The notes: a model not told the origin generated them from the sequence alone. A DNA stretch of 55,711 bases from Metabacillus mangrovi (GCF_009711125.1 NZ_WMIB01000025.1:1-55711); one strand, 5' to 3'; counted from the stretch's first letter, positions 10,624-20,736 are shown. Program-made: numbers and translations.

Positions 10624-11388
10624 TCAGCGATTGCGGTCATAAATTAGCTGCAGTCCTTTTAACGTTAAAAAGGGATCTACGATGTCAATAGCTTCTGATT
10701 CATTTGCAATCAGGGAAGCCAGCCCGCCCGTTCCAATGACCTTTGGACTCTGGCCGGTTTCTTCCTTCATTCTTCTTACAATTCCCTCAACCTGTCCAAC
10801 GTAGCCGAACAAGATGCCGGACTGCATGGCACTGACCGTGTTTTTCCCGACAATGGCATCCGGTCTGGCAATTTCAATTCTTGGAAGCTTGGCAGCCCTA
10901 GAGTACAGGGCCTCTGTAGAAATATTTACACCTGGCGCAATCGCTCCGCCCATATATTGTTTATCCTCGTTAATATAGCAATAAGTAGTGGCTGTTCCAA
11001 AATCGACAATGATGAGCGGACTTCCATATAGATGAATGCCTGCTACTGCGTTGACGATCCTGTCTGCTCCGACCTCTCTTGGGTTTTCATATTTAATATT
11101 TAAGCCTGTTTTGATCCCTGGTCCGACAACCTGCGGCTTAAGATCGAAATAAGATTTACACATCCGTTCAAGCGAAAACATAATAGGAGGCACAACAGAT
11201 GAAATAATAATGCCCTCAAAATCTTTAAAGGAAATGCCGACATGCTCAAACAGGGATTTGAACAGCATTCCAAATTCATCCTCTGTCTTGTTGCGGCTTG
11301 TTTCAATCCGCCAGTGGAATTTCAGTTCTTCCTCTTCGTACACACCTATAACTGTATTTGTATTTCCGACATCCAATACTAAAATCAA
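10624..11388 (-). CDS. coaX: Type III pantothenate kinase
   Basis: Phosphorylates pantothenate, the first step of coenzyme A synthesis. The 254-residue protein has the ASKHA-fold phosphate loop [14 protein letters not shown] near the N-terminus, [10 protein letters not shown], and IVDFGTATT, matching CoaX rather than CoaA. Translation starts at TTG ([10 protein letters not shown]) with GTGGTGA upstream. It is the first gene of a coaX-hslO-yacD unit behind a clear promoter. CoaX enzymes need a monovalent cation, a family property. Confidence 0.95.
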   Translation of the reverse strand: MILVLDVGNTNTVIGVYEEEELKFHWRIETSRNKTEDEFGMLFKSLFEHVGISFKDFEGIIISSVVPPIMFSLERMCKSYFDLKPQVVGPGIKTGLNIKYENPREVGADRIVNAVAGIHLYGSPLIIVDFGTATTYCYINEDKQYMGGAIAPGVNISTEALYSRAAKLPRIEIARPDAIVGKNTVSAMQSGILFGYVGQVEGIVRRMKEETGQSPKVIGTGGLASLIANESEAIDIVDPFLTLKGLQLIYDRNR

Positions 11389-11449
11389 CGATTTTCACCA
11401 CTCTATTTAGGTTTCTATAAGGGATAATAAATTATTCCGCCCCCATCAT

Positions 11450-11478
11450 ATCATAAAACACCTGCAGACAGAGGGCAA
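11450..11478 (-). promoter_or_regulatory. Sigma-A type promoter for coaX
   Basis: Reverse strand TTGCCC (11478-11473), 17 bp, TATGAT (11455-11450). It lies between the ftsH terminator and coaX, with an untranslated leader of roughly 55 nt. Confidence 0.65.
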
Positions 11479-11504
11479 TGTGCTTTGACACGCAGGGCGG
11501 GACA

Positions 11505-11536
11505 GAAAAAAGCCGCATCTCTATGGATGCGGCTTT
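11505..11536 (-). terminator. Rho-independent terminator after ftsH
   Basis: AGCCGCAT and ATGCGGCT arms, followed on the reverse strand by a run of six Ts, immediately downstream of the ftsH stop. Confidence 0.9.
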
Positions 11537-11542
11537 ATACCG

Positions 11543-13477
11543 TTAGTCTTTTTTCAGGTTGTTTCCATCAATATCATCAGAAGGAACATCTTCCGTCTTG
11601 CGCTGAATATTGATTTTCACATCTGAGGTGCCTTCAGAATCATTGAGGTCCTCAATCCGTTCAGGGAGCTTGCCATTTTTAATCAGATGATCGATCTGTT
11701 TCGCATCCAGTGTTTCAACTTCAAGAAGTGTCTTGGCTACAAGCTCGAGCTTATCACGGTTCTCAGTGAGAATGGTCTTCGCTCTGTCATAGCTTGTTTT
11801 AATGAAGCTTTGGATTTCGATATCAATTTCATGGGCAATCGCGTCACTGTAATTCGGCTCATTGTTGATGTCACGGCCCAGGAATACCTGCCCCTGAGAC
11901 TGTCCGAACTGCAGCGGACCAAGTTTATCGGACATTCCGAACTCCGTAACCATGCGGCGGGCAATGCCGGTCGCTCTCTGGAAGTCATTGGAGGCACCTG
12001 TGCTTACTTCTCCAAAGACAATTTCCTCTGCTACGCGTCCGCCGAGAAGTCCGGTAATTTTATCAAGAAGCTCAGGCTTCGTCATAAAATAGCGGTCTTC
12101 TTTTGGAAGCATAACCGCATATCCGCCTGCCTGGCCGCGCGGAACGATGGTAACCTTGTGCACCATTTCTGCCTCATCAAGAACATGGCCGATAATGGTA
12201 TGTCCTGCTTCATGGTAGGCAACAATGTTCCGTTCTTTTTCAGAAATGACCCTGCTTTTCTTAGCAGGCCCGGCTATTACACGATCTGTTGCTTCATCGA
12301 TATCAATCATATCGACTTTTTTCTTATTCGAGCGCGCTGCAACAAGTGCCGCCTCATTCAGGAGGTTCTCAAGATCTGCCCCGGAGAATCCAGGCGTTCT
12401 CATTGCGATGGCTTTCAGGTCGACTGAACTGTCAAGCGGCTTATTGCGGGAATGAACCTTAAGCACCGCTTCACGTCCCTTCACATCAGGACGGTCAACT
12501 GTAATCTGACGGTCAAAGCGTCCCGGACGAAGAAGAGCCGGGTCAAGGATATCTGCACGGTTTGTAGCTGCAACGATGATAATTCCTTCGTTCGCACTGA
12601 AACCGTCCATTTCTACAAGCAATTGGTTCAGCGTCTGTTCACGCTCATCATGGCCTCCGCCAAGACCTGCGCCGCGCTGGCGTCCAACTGCATCAATTTC
12701 ATCAATAAAGATAATGCATGGTGCATTTTTCTTCGCATTTTCGAACAGGTCGCGCACACGTGATGCACCGACACCTACAAACATCTCAACAAAGTCAGAA
12801 CCGCTTATGGAGAAAAACGGTACTCCGGCTTCACCGGCTACTGCTCTTGCAAGAAGGGTTTTACCGGTACCTGGAGGCCCTACAAGCAGAACACCTTTAG
12901 GGATTCTTGCACCAAGTTCGGAGAATTTGCGCGGATCTTTAAGGAAGTCAACTACCTCAACAAGCTCCTGCTTCTCTTCATCTGCTCCAGCAACATCCTT
13001 GAATCTGACCTTTTTCTTTTCTTCACTGTACAGCTTCGCTTTGCTTTTCCCGAAGTTCATGACACGGCCTCCGCCGCCCTGAGCCTGGTTAAGCAGGAAG
13101 AAGAACAGGATGAAGATGATGACAAAAGGAATGATGGATGTGAAAAATGTTACCCACCCGCTCGTTTCCTCAGCAGGCTGAAACTCGGTTTTGCTTGATT
13201 TTGCAGCTGCGGTAATCTGGTCAATCGACTCACTTGGAACGTGAGTTAAGAAGAATTGATCCTTCTCTCCGCCTTTAAGCTGTCCTTTTACCTCAAAAAC
13301 GCCTCTGACCGGCTTCGCGGTAATCTGGCTCACTTGCCCCGCTTCCAGCTTCGAAACGAATTCAGTGTAAGTCAATGGTTCTGTTTTCGGATTTTGGCCG
13401 TTAAACGTACTGACAATTCCGATCACAACCAAAAATATGAGTAAATAAAAGATCGTATTCCGGAAGATCCGTTTCAT
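11543..13477 (-). CDS. ftsH: ATP-dependent membrane zinc metalloprotease FtsH
   Basis: Hexameric AAA+ protease that extracts and degrades membrane and regulatory proteins; in B. subtilis it is needed for normal sporulation. The 644-residue protein has TM helices at about 6-24 and 110-130 flanking an extracytoplasmic domain. Then come Walker A GPPGTGKT (200-207), Walker [11 protein letters not shown], the second region of homology [16 protein letters not shown], and the zinc site HEAGH. The C-terminus is acidic and disordered. A strong GGAGGAGG ribosome site precedes the ATG. It follows hpt, with its own promoter. Confidence 0.97.
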   Translation of the reverse strand: MKRIFRNTIFYLLIFLVVIGIVSTFNGQNPKTEPLTYTEFVSKLEAGQVSQITAKPVRGVFEVKGQLKGGEKDQFFLTHVPSESIDQITAAAKSSKTEFQPAEETSGWVTFFTSIIPFVIIFILFFFLLNQAQGGGGRVMNFGKSKAKLYSEEKKKVRFKDVAGADEEKQELVEVVDFLKDPRKFSELGARIPKGVLLVGPPGTGKTLLARAVAGEAGVPFFSISGSDFVEMFVGVGASRVRDLFENAKKNAPCIIFIDEIDAVGRQRGAGLGGGHDEREQTLNQLLVEMDGFSANEGIIIVAATNRADILDPALLRPGRFDRQITVDRPDVKGREAVLKVHSRNKPLDSSVDLKAIAMRTPGFSGADLENLLNEAALVAARSNKKKVDMIDIDEATDRVIAGPAKKSRVISEKERNIVAYHEAGHTIIGHVLDEAEMVHKVTIVPRGQAGGYAVMLPKEDRYFMTKPELLDKITGLLGGRVAEEIVFGEVSTGASNDFQRATGIARRMVTEFGMSDKLGPLQFGQSQGQVFLGRDINNEPNYSDAIAHEIDIEIQSFIKTSYDRAKTILTENRDKLELVAKTLLEVETLDAKQIDHLIKNGKLPERIEDLNDSEGTSDVKINIQRKTEDVPSDDIDGNNLKKD

Positions 13478-13519
13478 TCCTTACCTCCTCCCACAGTAGG
13501 CACAACTAGTTTAAATAGT

Positions 13520-13548
13520 ATCATAGAAAATCATGCCAATACAAACAA
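13520..13548 (-). promoter_or_regulatory. Sigma-A type promoter for ftsH
   Basis: Reverse strand TTGTTT (13548-13543), 17 bp, TATGAT (13525-13520). A second overlapping choice is TTGTAT with TACTAT at 18 bp. The position, between hpt and ftsH, fits independent transcription of ftsH. Confidence 0.55.
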
Positions 13549-13577
13549 TATGGCGCCATTTAATCAGGCCTTAGTCC

Positions 13578-14126
13578 TCAGTTGGCATCCTGATAGACAC
13601 GAGGCTTCAGAACACCGATATACGGAAGATTTCGGTAGCGCTCAATGTAATCGAGGCCATAGCCTACAACAAAGGCGTCCGGCACTTCAAACCCGACGTA
13701 ATCAGCCTGGATATCCGCTTTTCGGCCGCTCGGCTTATCCAGAAGGGTTACAATTTTAATGGATTTGGCTTTCCGATACCTGAATAATTCCACAAGATAG
13801 CTCAATGTTAAACCACTGTCGATAATATCTTCTATGATAAGGATGTCCCGGCCCTCGACAGATGTGTCAAGATCCTTGAGGATCTTAACCTCGCCGGAGG
13901 AAACCGTGGATGTGCCGTAGCTTGATACATCCATAAAATCCATCTCAAGGTATGTATCGATGTGCTTCAGAAGATCGGCCATGAACGGCAGTGCGCCTTT
14001 TAATACTCCGATCGCCAGCGGAAACGTGTCTTTGTATTCCTCAGTCAGCATGGTTCCCAGTTCTTTGACTTTCTTCTGTATTTCCTCTTCTGTCACTAAA
14101 ATTTTCTCAATATCCTGTTTCATCAT
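13578..14126 (-). CDS. hpt: Hypoxanthine-guanine phosphoribosyltransferase
   Basis: Salvages hypoxanthine and guanine with PRPP to IMP and GMP. The 182-residue form has the PRPP-binding loop [13 protein letters not shown] (97-109) and the flexible loop region [16 protein letters not shown] chose ATG 14126 ([10 protein letters not shown]) because AGGGGG is about 10 nt upstream and B. subtilis HprT begins MMKHDIEK; the open frame extends 24 codons further without family similarity. The start overlaps the tilS end by 20 nt. In B. subtilis HprT and TilS jointly affect ftsH expression, and the order tilS-hpt-ftsH is kept. Confidence 0.95.
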   Translation of the reverse strand: MMKQDIEKILVTEEEIQKKVKELGTMLTEEYKDTFPLAIGVLKGALPFMADLLKHIDTYLEMDFMDVSSYGTSTVSSGEVKILKDLDTSVEGRDILIIEDIIDSGLTLSYLVELFRYRKAKSIKIVTLLDKPSGRKADIQADYVGFEVPDAFVVGYGLDYIERYRNLPYIGVLKPRVYQDAN

Positions 14127-15531
14127 GCGTGTTTTGCCCCCTAGAAGATCCTTGTTGATGATATTGTATAAAAATGAACGGGCCGCTCCGGCCGTCATTT
14201 CCCTCCCGGTCTGACTTTACAAGCCCCGGAAGCCACAAAATCGTTCCGTTTGCGTCTTCGAGAACCGGCCACTGATTTCTGGCTTCAATTGCGATCTTCT
14301 TGTCAATAAATATATCTTTGACTTTTTTTGTGCCATTCATGCCTTTGACTTTCAGTTTGTCCCCATTTTTTCGGGAACGCACCGTCAGAGGCAGCAGGAC
14401 GTGATCCGGCTTTATGAGAAGGCTGTTCTTTCCCGTTTCCTCATTCGGTCTCTCCAGTGCTGTTTCCGCCACAAGTTTTCCTCCATTCGGAAGAAAAGCT
14501 GTACCGGGCACAGGCAGTTCCAATTGGTAGGGAGCAGGCTCCTCATGTTCAAAAGTAAACAAGCATGACTGATAGGATTTCACTGCTTTTAAACCATCTG
14601 GAAGGTGAATGGTACCGGAAGGATGTGATTGGGAAAGCATAGATAGAACGCTTTCTGTATGTATGGATGATAATGAAGACGGAACATTTTTGTAAAGATA
14701 GTTTAATATTAGATGAATCCCTCTTCTTTGTAAAGGTAAAGGCAACCTTTTAAGCAGATCGATTCGGAGTTCTGCCCCGTGCTCCCTGCTTATCCATACT
14801 GTATTCATTTCCCTTTCCGTTAATTCCAGCAGCAGCTGTTCATCTTCAAGCAAATTTTCGCTGAAGGACTGGAATTTCTCATGGACAAGCGGATTTTCTT
14901 CTTTCAAAAAAGGAAGAATCCGTTTTCTGAAGCGGTTGCGGGTATAGCTTTCTTTTTCGTTGCTTGGATCGACCCTGGGCTCCAGACCGTTCTCATCGCA
15001 ATAGGACAGCAATTCCTGTTTCGTCAACCCTAGCAGCGGACGGATTACGTAGCCGCCTGCAAAAGGCCGCTTCGGCTGGATTCCTGCCAGTGCTTTGCCT
15101 CTCGTCCCGCGGACGAGCCTCATCATGATGGTTTCGATCTGATCATCGCCATGATGTCCGAGCGCAAGCACATCCGCATCATGTTTTGCCATCATGTCTT
15201 CAAAGAACCCGTAACGGCATTCTCTTGCCCCCTCCTGAGCCCCCACCTTGTGCAAGGCTGCATAAGCAGCGGCATCCACACGGCAGCCTTCAAACTCAAG
15301 ACCGTTCCTGCTGCAGAACCTTTGGACAAATTCCATTTCCTGAAGGGACTCAGCCCCTCTGAACATATGATCAACATGCAGGACAATGATCCTCAGTTTC
15401 CACTCTTCCCGGATGCTGAGGAGCATATGAAGGAGGGTCAGGGAATCAGGGCCGCCTGATACACCCGCCAAAACGACGGAAGAAGGCTCGAGCAGCCTGT
15501 GTTTTTTTATAAATGGAATAAAGGGTGCCAC
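14107..15531 (-). CDS. tilS: tRNA(Ile)-lysidine synthase
   Basis: Converts the wobble cytidine of tRNA-Ile(CAU) to lysidine, changing its decoding from AUG to AUA. The 474-residue protein has the ATP-pyrophosphatase P-loop SGGPDS (25-30), [31 protein letters not shown], and a long C-terminal domain with the [11 protein letters not shown] segment. Start GTG with GAGGG upstream. It is essential in Bacillus and is transcribed toward hpt and ftsH. Confidence 0.95.
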   Translation of the reverse strand: MAPFIPFIKKHRLLEPSSVVLAGVSGGPDSLTLLHMLLSIREEWKLRIIVLHVDHMFRGAESLQEMEFVQRFCSRNGLEFEGCRVDAAAYAALHKVGAQEGARECRYGFFEDMMAKHDADVLALGHHGDDQIETIMMRLVRGTRGKALAGIQPKRPFAGGYVIRPLLGLTKQELLSYCDENGLEPRVDPSNEKESYTRNRFRKRILPFLKEENPLVHEKFQSFSENLLEDEQLLLELTEREMNTVWISREHGAELRIDLLKRLPLPLQRRGIHLILNYLYKNVPSSLSSIHTESVLSMLSQSHPSGTIHLPDGLKAVKSYQSCLFTFEHEEPAPYQLELPVPGTAFLPNGGKLVAETALERPNEETGKNSLLIKPDHVLLPLTVRSRKNGDKLKVKGMNGTKKVKDIFIDKKIAIEARNQWPVLEDANGTILWLPGLVKSDREGNDGRSGPFIFIQYHQQGSSRGQNTHDETGY

Positions 15532-15576
15532 ATCATTCCCTCATTTACTAAAAGAGATTAACCATAAGCTGAACAT

Positions 15577-15606
15577 ATCGTACCATTTTTGTCCGGCTCA
15601 CTGCAA
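15577..15606 (-). promoter_or_regulatory. Possible promoter for tilS-hpt
   Basis: Reverse strand TTGCAG (15606-15601), 18 bp, TACGAT (15582-15577), with an extended -10 TGG just upstream. It lies in the 107-bp gap between yabT and tilS. The fit is moderate and unsupported by other evidence. Confidence 0.4.
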
Positions 15607-15638
15607 AATCCAGCCTTTCGTTCACAAAATCAACACTT

Positions 15639-16640
15639 TTAAGGCAGAAGGAAATGATAAATATAAAGGGCGTAGAGGATGAAGGCACCGCTGACCACGA
15701 TGAAGGCATCCATCATGCTGCCTGACCGGCTGCTTTTCCGCTGTTTTACGGCTGCTGGTTTGCTGCGTTTTTTTGGCGCTGCCCCCGCAGATGAAGCTGC
15801 ACGCTGCTGCCCTCCTGCACGCTGTCTTTCTGTTCTTTTCTCCCCGGCCGCTGCGATGCATTCAATAAGATCCTTCTTCATTTCTTCAGCAGAGCTGTAT
15901 TTACCGGTCAGTGCATTTCTCCATACCTTTCTCTGGCCTGCCAGCAGCGGCACAGAGTCGATCTTATCAAAAAGGAGCTGCTGCGCATTTTCTCTTTTCG
16001 GGAAACGGCCTCCTGTACCGGCATTTAAGGCAATCATAGCTGCCGCGAAGAGATCATATTGCGGATCGGCCTTTCTCATCCCCATTCCCCAGTACCCCCG
16101 GTCAAAGAACTCCGTAAATTCTTTTATGGATCTGCCCATTCCGGTTGTGCCGCCCACATCCACAATGCGCACACCGACCGGCGCATCGGCAACGATCAGA
16201 TTTTCAGGCTTCAGATCTCCAAAAGCCCATCCGGCTTTATGAAGCTCTGCAAGGCTCCCAAGAAGCTGAAGCATCAGGACCGGAATCCACTCTCTTCCTT
16301 TTGCCTTAATAAAATCCAGAAAAGGGAGCCCTTTTATGTATTCCATCACATAAAAGGAACGGATGGGGGACGCTTTGCCTTCCGTCCAATCATCCGTATC
16401 ATACAAACGAGGCCCAAGGCTTTTCCCCTGGACCTTCGAAAAGTGCTTCAGCACATTCACCTCGGATGTAATGGACATGCTGTTGTCACTCAGTTTCAGG
16501 GCTTCAAGCCCTCTGCTGCTCTGGACAAGATAGACTGCTCCATTCGCTCCTTTGCCGAGAGATTTTAATACAGTATAGCGGTTTCCGTTCCACTTCCCTG
16601 TGATGACAGTACCCGGAAGAAGTTTATCGGCCCCCTTCAT
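15639..16640 (-). CDS. yabT: Serine/threonine protein kinase YabT, C-terminal membrane anchor
   Basis: Hanks-type kinase; B. subtilis YabT is a DNA-activated forespore kinase acting on RecA, AbrB and others. The 333-residue protein has the glycine loop GKGANG (29-34), catalytic Lys49 (ALKL), Glu60, the catalytic loop FGDLKPEN (Asp142) and a DVG motif in place of DFG (161-163). A basic QRAGGQQRA...RKSSRS linker and one C-terminal TM (about 308-331) follow. The HRD His-Arg is replaced by Phe-Gly. I chose ATG 16640, preceded by GAGGAG; it overlaps yabS by 17 nt. Confidence 0.92.
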   Translation of the reverse strand: MKGADKLLPGTVITGKWNGNRYTVLKSLGKGANGAVYLVQSSRGLEALKLSDNSMSITSEVNVLKHFSKVQGKSLGPRLYDTDDWTEGKASPIRSFYVMEYIKGLPFLDFIKAKGREWIPVLMLQLLGSLAELHKAGWAFGDLKPENLIVADAPVGVRIVDVGGTTGMGRSIKEFTEFFDRGYWGMGMRKADPQYDLFAAAMIALNAGTGGRFPKRENAQQLLFDKIDSVPLLAGQRKVWRNALTGKYSSAEEMKKDLIECIAAAGEKRTERQRAGGQQRAASSAGAAPKKRSKPAAVKQRKSSRSGSMMDAFIVVSGAFILYALYIYHFLLP

Positions 16641-17361
16641 AACGATACTCCTCGTCGTCCAGCATGTCTCTTCTGCTCTTTTTCTTTTTGCTGAACAAGG
16701 CAGCTCCCTCACGGATTGCCGGACCGGTAGGAGTAAGCCCGCCTGCAGAAAGCTTGGAGAACATCGAGGAAATGGACCCCAGACGAGGTGTCCAGTCAAT
16801 GACCATTTCCGCATCCGCACGTTTCCCAGGAAATACACAGACTGAGAATTCATTTTCGCCGATTCTGGAGTTCAGGCTGATGGAAAGATCCAAAAGCGCC
16901 TCTTTTACTGTAGGCAGCTTCGGGGTCATGCTGGCACTTGCATCCACAAGAATGACAAGCTCCAGCTGCATAGTTTCCCCGAGCTCATCCACCACTTCCA
17001 ATACTTCCCCCCTTTTATCAGGCGGCAGTTCTTCCATCGAAACCTTTTTGCCGAGAATCTGCTGAAGTTCTTTATTGACCACTCCCTGAATGGTCTGAGT
17101 CATTGCTTTTCTTGTCACCATTTGAACGGTTTGCGACAAAGATTTTGTATAAACGGTCTGGCTGACTCCCCCTCCGGAAGCTGCAATGCTCTCGATCTCC
17201 CTCATTGCGTCCTCATCAACTGCTTTTTCATCTGCAATTCCAATCACATTCACTGTGATCCCTTGCTCGCTGGCTAACGCAGCCATTGCGGCCGGATCCT
17301 CTCCATGGTTGGAGCATCCGTCTGTAATGAGCAGGATCTGTTTCAATTTTCCTCGGTTCAT
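16624..17361 (-). CDS. yabS: von Willebrand factor A domain protein YabS
   Basis: 245-residue soluble protein with a VWA fold. A metal-ion-dependent adhesion (MIDAS) DxSxS motif appears in LVILVDASASMTPK (about 140-150), and the N-terminus carries an unusual second VWA-like strand LLITDGCSNHGED. In B. subtilis yabS precedes the kinase gene yabT, as here with a 17-nt overlap, so the two are probably co-translated in sporulation. Its partner and function are not established. AGGAGGGGAA precedes the ATG. Confidence 0.88.
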   Translation of the reverse strand: MNRGKLKQILLITDGCSNHGEDPAAMAALASEQGITVNVIGIADEKAVDEDAMREIESIAASGGGVSQTVYTKSLSQTVQMVTRKAMTQTIQGVVNKELQQILGKKVSMEELPPDKRGEVLEVVDELGETMQLELVILVDASASMTPKLPTVKEALLDLSISLNSRIGENEFSVCVFPGKRADAEMVIDWTPRLGSISSMFSKLSAGGLTPTGPAIREGAALFSKKKKSRRDMLDDEEYRYEGGR

Positions 17362-17543
17362 TCCGTTCCCCTCCTAATGGCTCTGATATGTATCAGCCTT
17401 GCCACAGGAGACTGTTTCTCATACTATTAAATTTTTATTCCCTTAACCCGGGCAGGGTGCCTGGCCTGGACTAGCCTGAATGATTTCATGCCATTCTGAT
17501 CAGATGGCCCGCTGAATCGCTATCCGGCAGGTTCCACTCCCCT

Positions 17544-20030
17544 TTATGAAACACTCTGTTCTTTCTTTTGAAAGTAGCGGCTTGCCGGAATGGCCGCCCA
17601 TTTAGGAGTGTTGTGTTCAACTTTAGCTGCAATAATCGTCATATCGTCTTCTATTTTTCCAGATCGGGTCCTGATGACCTCTTCCATAATCAGATCCGCT
17701 ACCTCTTGCGGATCATCTGTTTCGAGCTCTGAAATCTTTCTTTTCATCCATACATCATGATTTTCTACGTGCTTTGGCCCTTCAAATATCCCGTCACTCA
17801 TCATAATAAGCAAATCCCCTGCTTTAAGCTGCTCACCCACTACATCCACTTCAAAATCATCGATGATCCCGATCGGCAGATTGCTCGCCTGTATTTTTAT
17901 CACTTTATCCCCCCGTTTGATAAAGCTTGGCGTTGAGCCGATCTTTAAGAATTTGCACATGGCGTCCTGCAGATCTACAATAGCCAAATCAAGTGTAGAA
18001 AACACTTCATCTGTCGTTCTTAAGGAAAGGATGGAATTCACTGTTTTAATCGCTACCTTCTCATCAATTCCGGACTGCAGGATTTTTTCAAGGAGCTTAA
18101 TGGTTTCGTTGCTTTCAAACTGTGCTCTTGACCCGTTGCCCATTCCGTCACTTATGGCGATCGCATGCTTGCCAACCCCCAGTTCAATCATTGAATAGCT
18201 GTCCCCCGATACAAGTCCTCCTCCTTTTGCTGCATGGGCTGCCCCGGTTTCCACTTTAAAACTTTTGGCTGAACCGAACGCCACGTGGCAAAAGCCGTTT
18301 GGATACAGGCCGCAATCCTCCTGCTTTACAATGACCTGTTCTTCCAATATATCTGAAAGCATTGGAGCAATGATTTTTTCACATTCGCCATGGCCCTGGC
18401 AAAATGGAATGGACATTTCCATGTCTACATTTCCCTGCTCCAAGCTGTATATTTCAACGTGGCCGATTTCTACTCCGAAATTCCGGAGTGCTTCCAGAAT
18501 CTGTTCCTCAAGCAGGTAATGATTCTCCCTCTCCCTCCTGATTTCCCGGGAAAAGTCCTTCATTACTTTGGATACGCCAAGCAGCTGCTCTGCTACCAGC
18601 CTGCGGCTCTCCTGCACTTGCCGGTTCAGTTTCTGGCCCGCTTTAAATTCATTCAGCTCCTGTTCAATCGCGATCTCTACTGATGCAGCCTTTGAACAGT
18701 GGGAATGGAACTCTTTTTTGAGTTTCCGGTTCTGCGAGTACGTGTCCGCACCCGTTTCGTTGGTGACCTGCGTCATCAGATCATAGGTGGTTTGAAAGTT
18801 CTGGACCCAGCATTTTTCTTTCTTATAACAATGATGGCAAGTCTTTTCAGTGATCGTACTTAAGAATAAATCGGTTTCACGCGATGAATCGCTCTCGCTT
18901 CTTTCGTAAAATGCATTAAAGCTCTGGGATAAAGCCTCAAATACGCCGGAAAACTGATCCACCCGGTGGGCAGTTACATCTCTGATTCTTGTTGCGTACA
19001 GCTGCTGCTCCTGCGCATGTTCACTCGTCCCCGGAATATGCTTCGCAAGACTCGCAGTCACAGCTTTCGGAGTGAGGAAAAACAAGAGAATGGCTGCACC
19101 GGACTCCAGCAGGGTTGTCATGATCCCGGCAGTGCCTCCTCCATACATGGACAGCAGCACTGAACCAATGAGAAGGCCGGCCGCCGCCCCGATTTTCCTG
19201 CCTTCCTTAAGGAGGCCGCCGAGCAGGCCTGAAAAAGCAAGCAGACTCATCTGATAAAGATTCCCGACATTCGCCAGGCTTAAAATGAGGCCTGTCACTA
19301 CTCCAACCGTGCATCCGATGCTTGAACCCCCGATAAAGGCGAACAGCAGGACGATGTACCGCGAAAAAACATGCTCCGCTTTGACTTCCATATATGCGAC
19401 ACCGGTCAGCCCGGTCATTATAGAGGCAATGAGAATCATCAGACAAATGATTTCTTCTGATTTCAGTGCCTGCTTATACCTTGGGCTCGCAATAAGAGGG
19501 ATGCTTTGAAGGAAAATCAGTGTAAGGATAAAAGCCAGGCCTGCTTCCACCCCTGCCATCATGGCATCATACGATGTCACCTTGCCGTAAACGATCCAGG
19601 TAAAGGTGAGCCTTGTCGCTGCTGCAGCGAGCAGGATGATTGCCGGCAGTGTCCGTACCCGGTCCTTAAAAATAAATGCACCGGCCTTTTGCAGAAATAA
19701 GAAGAAGAGCAAATGGCAAGTAATGATGAGAAAGGTTTCGAGGGAGATCGTCAAGCCCCCTGCTGCGAGTGACAGAGCGCCGATCAGGGCCTTGTCCTTT
19801 TTCAGGAGGAACAGGACTCCGAAGAACGGAAGGGCAAATGGGAGAATCTCTGTCAGGATGACAGCCCGTCCAAGCAAAAACCCGATAAACATATAGATAA
19901 CGCCTTTATGAAATAGTAAGGATTGAAAATGAGCACCCATTTTTCTTGCAGACCGCTGAATCGCATGCTGCGTTTTTTCTATTGCCTCTCCGGCTATTGG
20001 TTCCATTAATCTTCTTTCTGCTTTTTCCAT
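17544..20030 (-). CDS. spoIIE: Stage II sporulation protein E, membrane PP2C phosphatase
   Basis: SpoIIE dephosphorylates the anti-anti-sigma factor SpoIIAA to free sigma-F in the forespore and also acts at the asymmetric septum with FtsZ. The 828-residue protein has about ten hydrophobic helices in residues 45-330, a central regulatory region (about 330-590) with the CHHCYKKEKCWVQNF cysteine cluster, and a C-terminal PPM phosphatase domain with metal-binding ISDGMGNGSRA and MMSDGIFEG. Length matches B. subtilis (827). GGAGGTAGGGTGA precedes the ATG. It stands alone behind a conserved unusual promoter. Confidence 0.97.
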   Translation of the reverse strand: MEKAERRLMEPIAGEAIEKTQHAIQRSARKMGAHFQSLLFHKGVIYMFIGFLLGRAVILTEILPFALPFFGVLFLLKKDKALIGALSLAAGGLTISLETFLIITCHLLFFLFLQKAGAFIFKDRVRTLPAIILLAAAATRLTFTWIVYGKVTSYDAMMAGVEAGLAFILTLIFLQSIPLIASPRYKQALKSEEIICLMILIASIMTGLTGVAYMEVKAEHVFSRYIVLLFAFIGGSSIGCTVGVVTGLILSLANVGNLYQMSLLAFSGLLGGLLKEGRKIGAAAGLLIGSVLLSMYGGGTAGIMTTLLESGAAILLFFLTPKAVTASLAKHIPGTSEHAQEQQLYATRIRDVTAHRVDQFSGVFEALSQSFNAFYERSESDSSRETDLFLSTITEKTCHHCYKKEKCWVQNFQTTYDLMTQVTNETGADTYSQNRKLKKEFHSHCSKAASVEIAIEQELNEFKAGQKLNRQVQESRRLVAEQLLGVSKVMKDFSREIRRERENHYLLEEQILEALRNFGVEIGHVEIYSLEQGNVDMEMSIPFCQGHGECEKIIAPMLSDILEEQVIVKQEDCGLYPNGFCHVAFGSAKSFKVETGAAHAAKGGGLVSGDSYSMIELGVGKHAIAISDGMGNGSRAQFESNETIKLLEKILQSGIDEKVAIKTVNSILSLRTTDEVFSTLDLAIVDLQDAMCKFLKIGSTPSFIKRGDKVIKIQASNLPIGIIDDFEVDVVGEQLKAGDLLIMMSDGIFEGPKHVENHDVWMKRKISELETDDPQEVADLIMEEVIRTRSGKIEDDMTIIAAKVEHNTPKWAAIPASRYFQKKEQSVS

Positions 20031-20063
20031 TCACCCTACCTCCAAAATTGATTCATTGAGGTC

Positions 20064-20129
20064 ATTATAGCGGACAGAATACAGGGATTTTGTCAAAACA
20101 ACGGCTCCCCGGTTCAGAAGTGTTCGACG
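20064..20129 (-). promoter_or_regulatory. spoIIE promoter with 21-bp spacer and a 0A-box-like site
   Basis: Reverse strand TTGACA (20096-20091) and TATAAT (20069-20064) are both perfect sigma-A hexamers but 21 bp apart. The B. subtilis spoIIE and spoIIG promoters share this abnormal spacing and depend on phosphorylated Spo0A. A CGTCGAA match to the TGTCGAA 0A box lies upstream (20129-20123), and the -35 itself lies in a TTTGACAAAA context. Regulation by Spo0A is inferred from this conserved layout. Confidence 0.8.
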
Positions 20130-20287
20130 GTTTCAGCTCAGGCCTGAGGGAATCCACCAGCATTTCCAAAAGAAAAGCAAGATTGCTGGCATCATTTCGC
20201 CTAACGTGTAGAAACTGCTGAAAAGTTAATGGAATATCTTTTTATTTTTCTGGCTATAAGGTATTGAAATCCGGTCTGTGAAAACAC

Positions 20288-20319
20288 AAAAAAAGCTTCC
20301 TGCAGATGAGGAAGCTTTT
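20288..20319 (-). terminator. Rho-independent terminator after the tRNA pair
   Basis: AAAAGCTTCC and GGAAGCTTTT arms with a short loop, followed by seven Ts on the reverse strand. It lies 9 nt past the 3' end of tRNA-Glu. The stretch 20130-20287, upstream of spoIIE, shows no gene. Confidence 0.9.
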
Positions 20320-20327
20320 CAATAGAA

Positions 20328-20399
20328 TGACCCGTACGGGATTCGAACCCGTGTTACCGCCGTGAAAGGGCGGTGTCTTAACCGCTTGACCAACGGGCC
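20328..20399 (-). tRNA. tRNA-Glu (anticodon TTC)
   Basis: A 72-nt cloverleaf reads on the reverse strand. The acceptor GGCCCGT pairs with ACGGGTC, the anticodon loop is CTTTCAC (TTC), and the T-loop is GGTTCGAATCC. The 3' CCA is not encoded. It is paired with the upstream tRNA-Met, as in the B. subtilis trnSL-Met/Glu pair beside spoIIE. Confidence 0.96.
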
Positions 20400-20414
20400 G
20401 TAAGAATAAATATA

Positions 20415-20491
20415 TGGTAGCGGCGGAGGGGATCGAACCCCCGACCTCACGGGTATGAACCGTACGCTCTAGCCAGCTGAGCTACACCGCC
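20415..20491 (-). tRNA. tRNA-Met (anticodon CAT)
   Basis: A 77-nt cloverleaf with encoded CCA (20417-20415). The anticodon arm is CGGTTCATACCCG with CAT, and the T-arm is GGGGGTTCGATCCCC. The first acceptor pair is G-U-like rather than the C/A mismatch of initiator tRNA, so it is probably elongator Met. A tRNA-Ile read through lysidine (the TilS substrate) also has CAT and cannot be excluded by anticodon alone. Confidence 0.93.
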
Positions 20492-20569
20492 ATATAATGC
20501 CCGGTCTGCCAGGACCGTGCTGCTGCACTCCTTTCAGACAGGCTTGCTGTCCTATGAAGCACAAGTTCT

Positions 20570-20598
20570 ATAATACAAAGGATTCCTTTCTCAGTCAA
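20570..20598 (-). promoter_or_regulatory. Promoter of the tRNA-Met/Glu transcript
   Basis: Reverse strand TTGACT (20598-20593), 17 bp, TATTAT (20575-20570), about 75 nt upstream of tRNA-Met and downstream of the yabR terminator. Confidence 0.75.
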
Positions 20599-20688
20599 GT
20601 ACTTTTTAATATTTTTTCAGAGTGGGAATGGATGCATCAACCTCCGCCAGCTGTGCATTGCAGACCGCACCGGAACGGCCATTAAAAA

Positions 20689-20716
20689 CAAAAAACACCC
20701 CAGAGGAGTGTTTTTA
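20689..20716 (-). terminator. Rho-independent terminator after yabR
   Basis: AAAAACACTCC and GGGTGTTTTT arms around TCTG, ending in Ts on the reverse strand, 20 nt past the yabR stop. Confidence 0.85.
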
Positions 20717-20736
20717 TCTATATGATCAGCAGCAAG

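Noticed and set aside
15639-16853. A longer YabT beginning inside yabS
   Set aside because: The additional N-terminal residues come from yabS sequence in another frame. ATG 16640 has a good ribosome site and aligns with known YabT starts.
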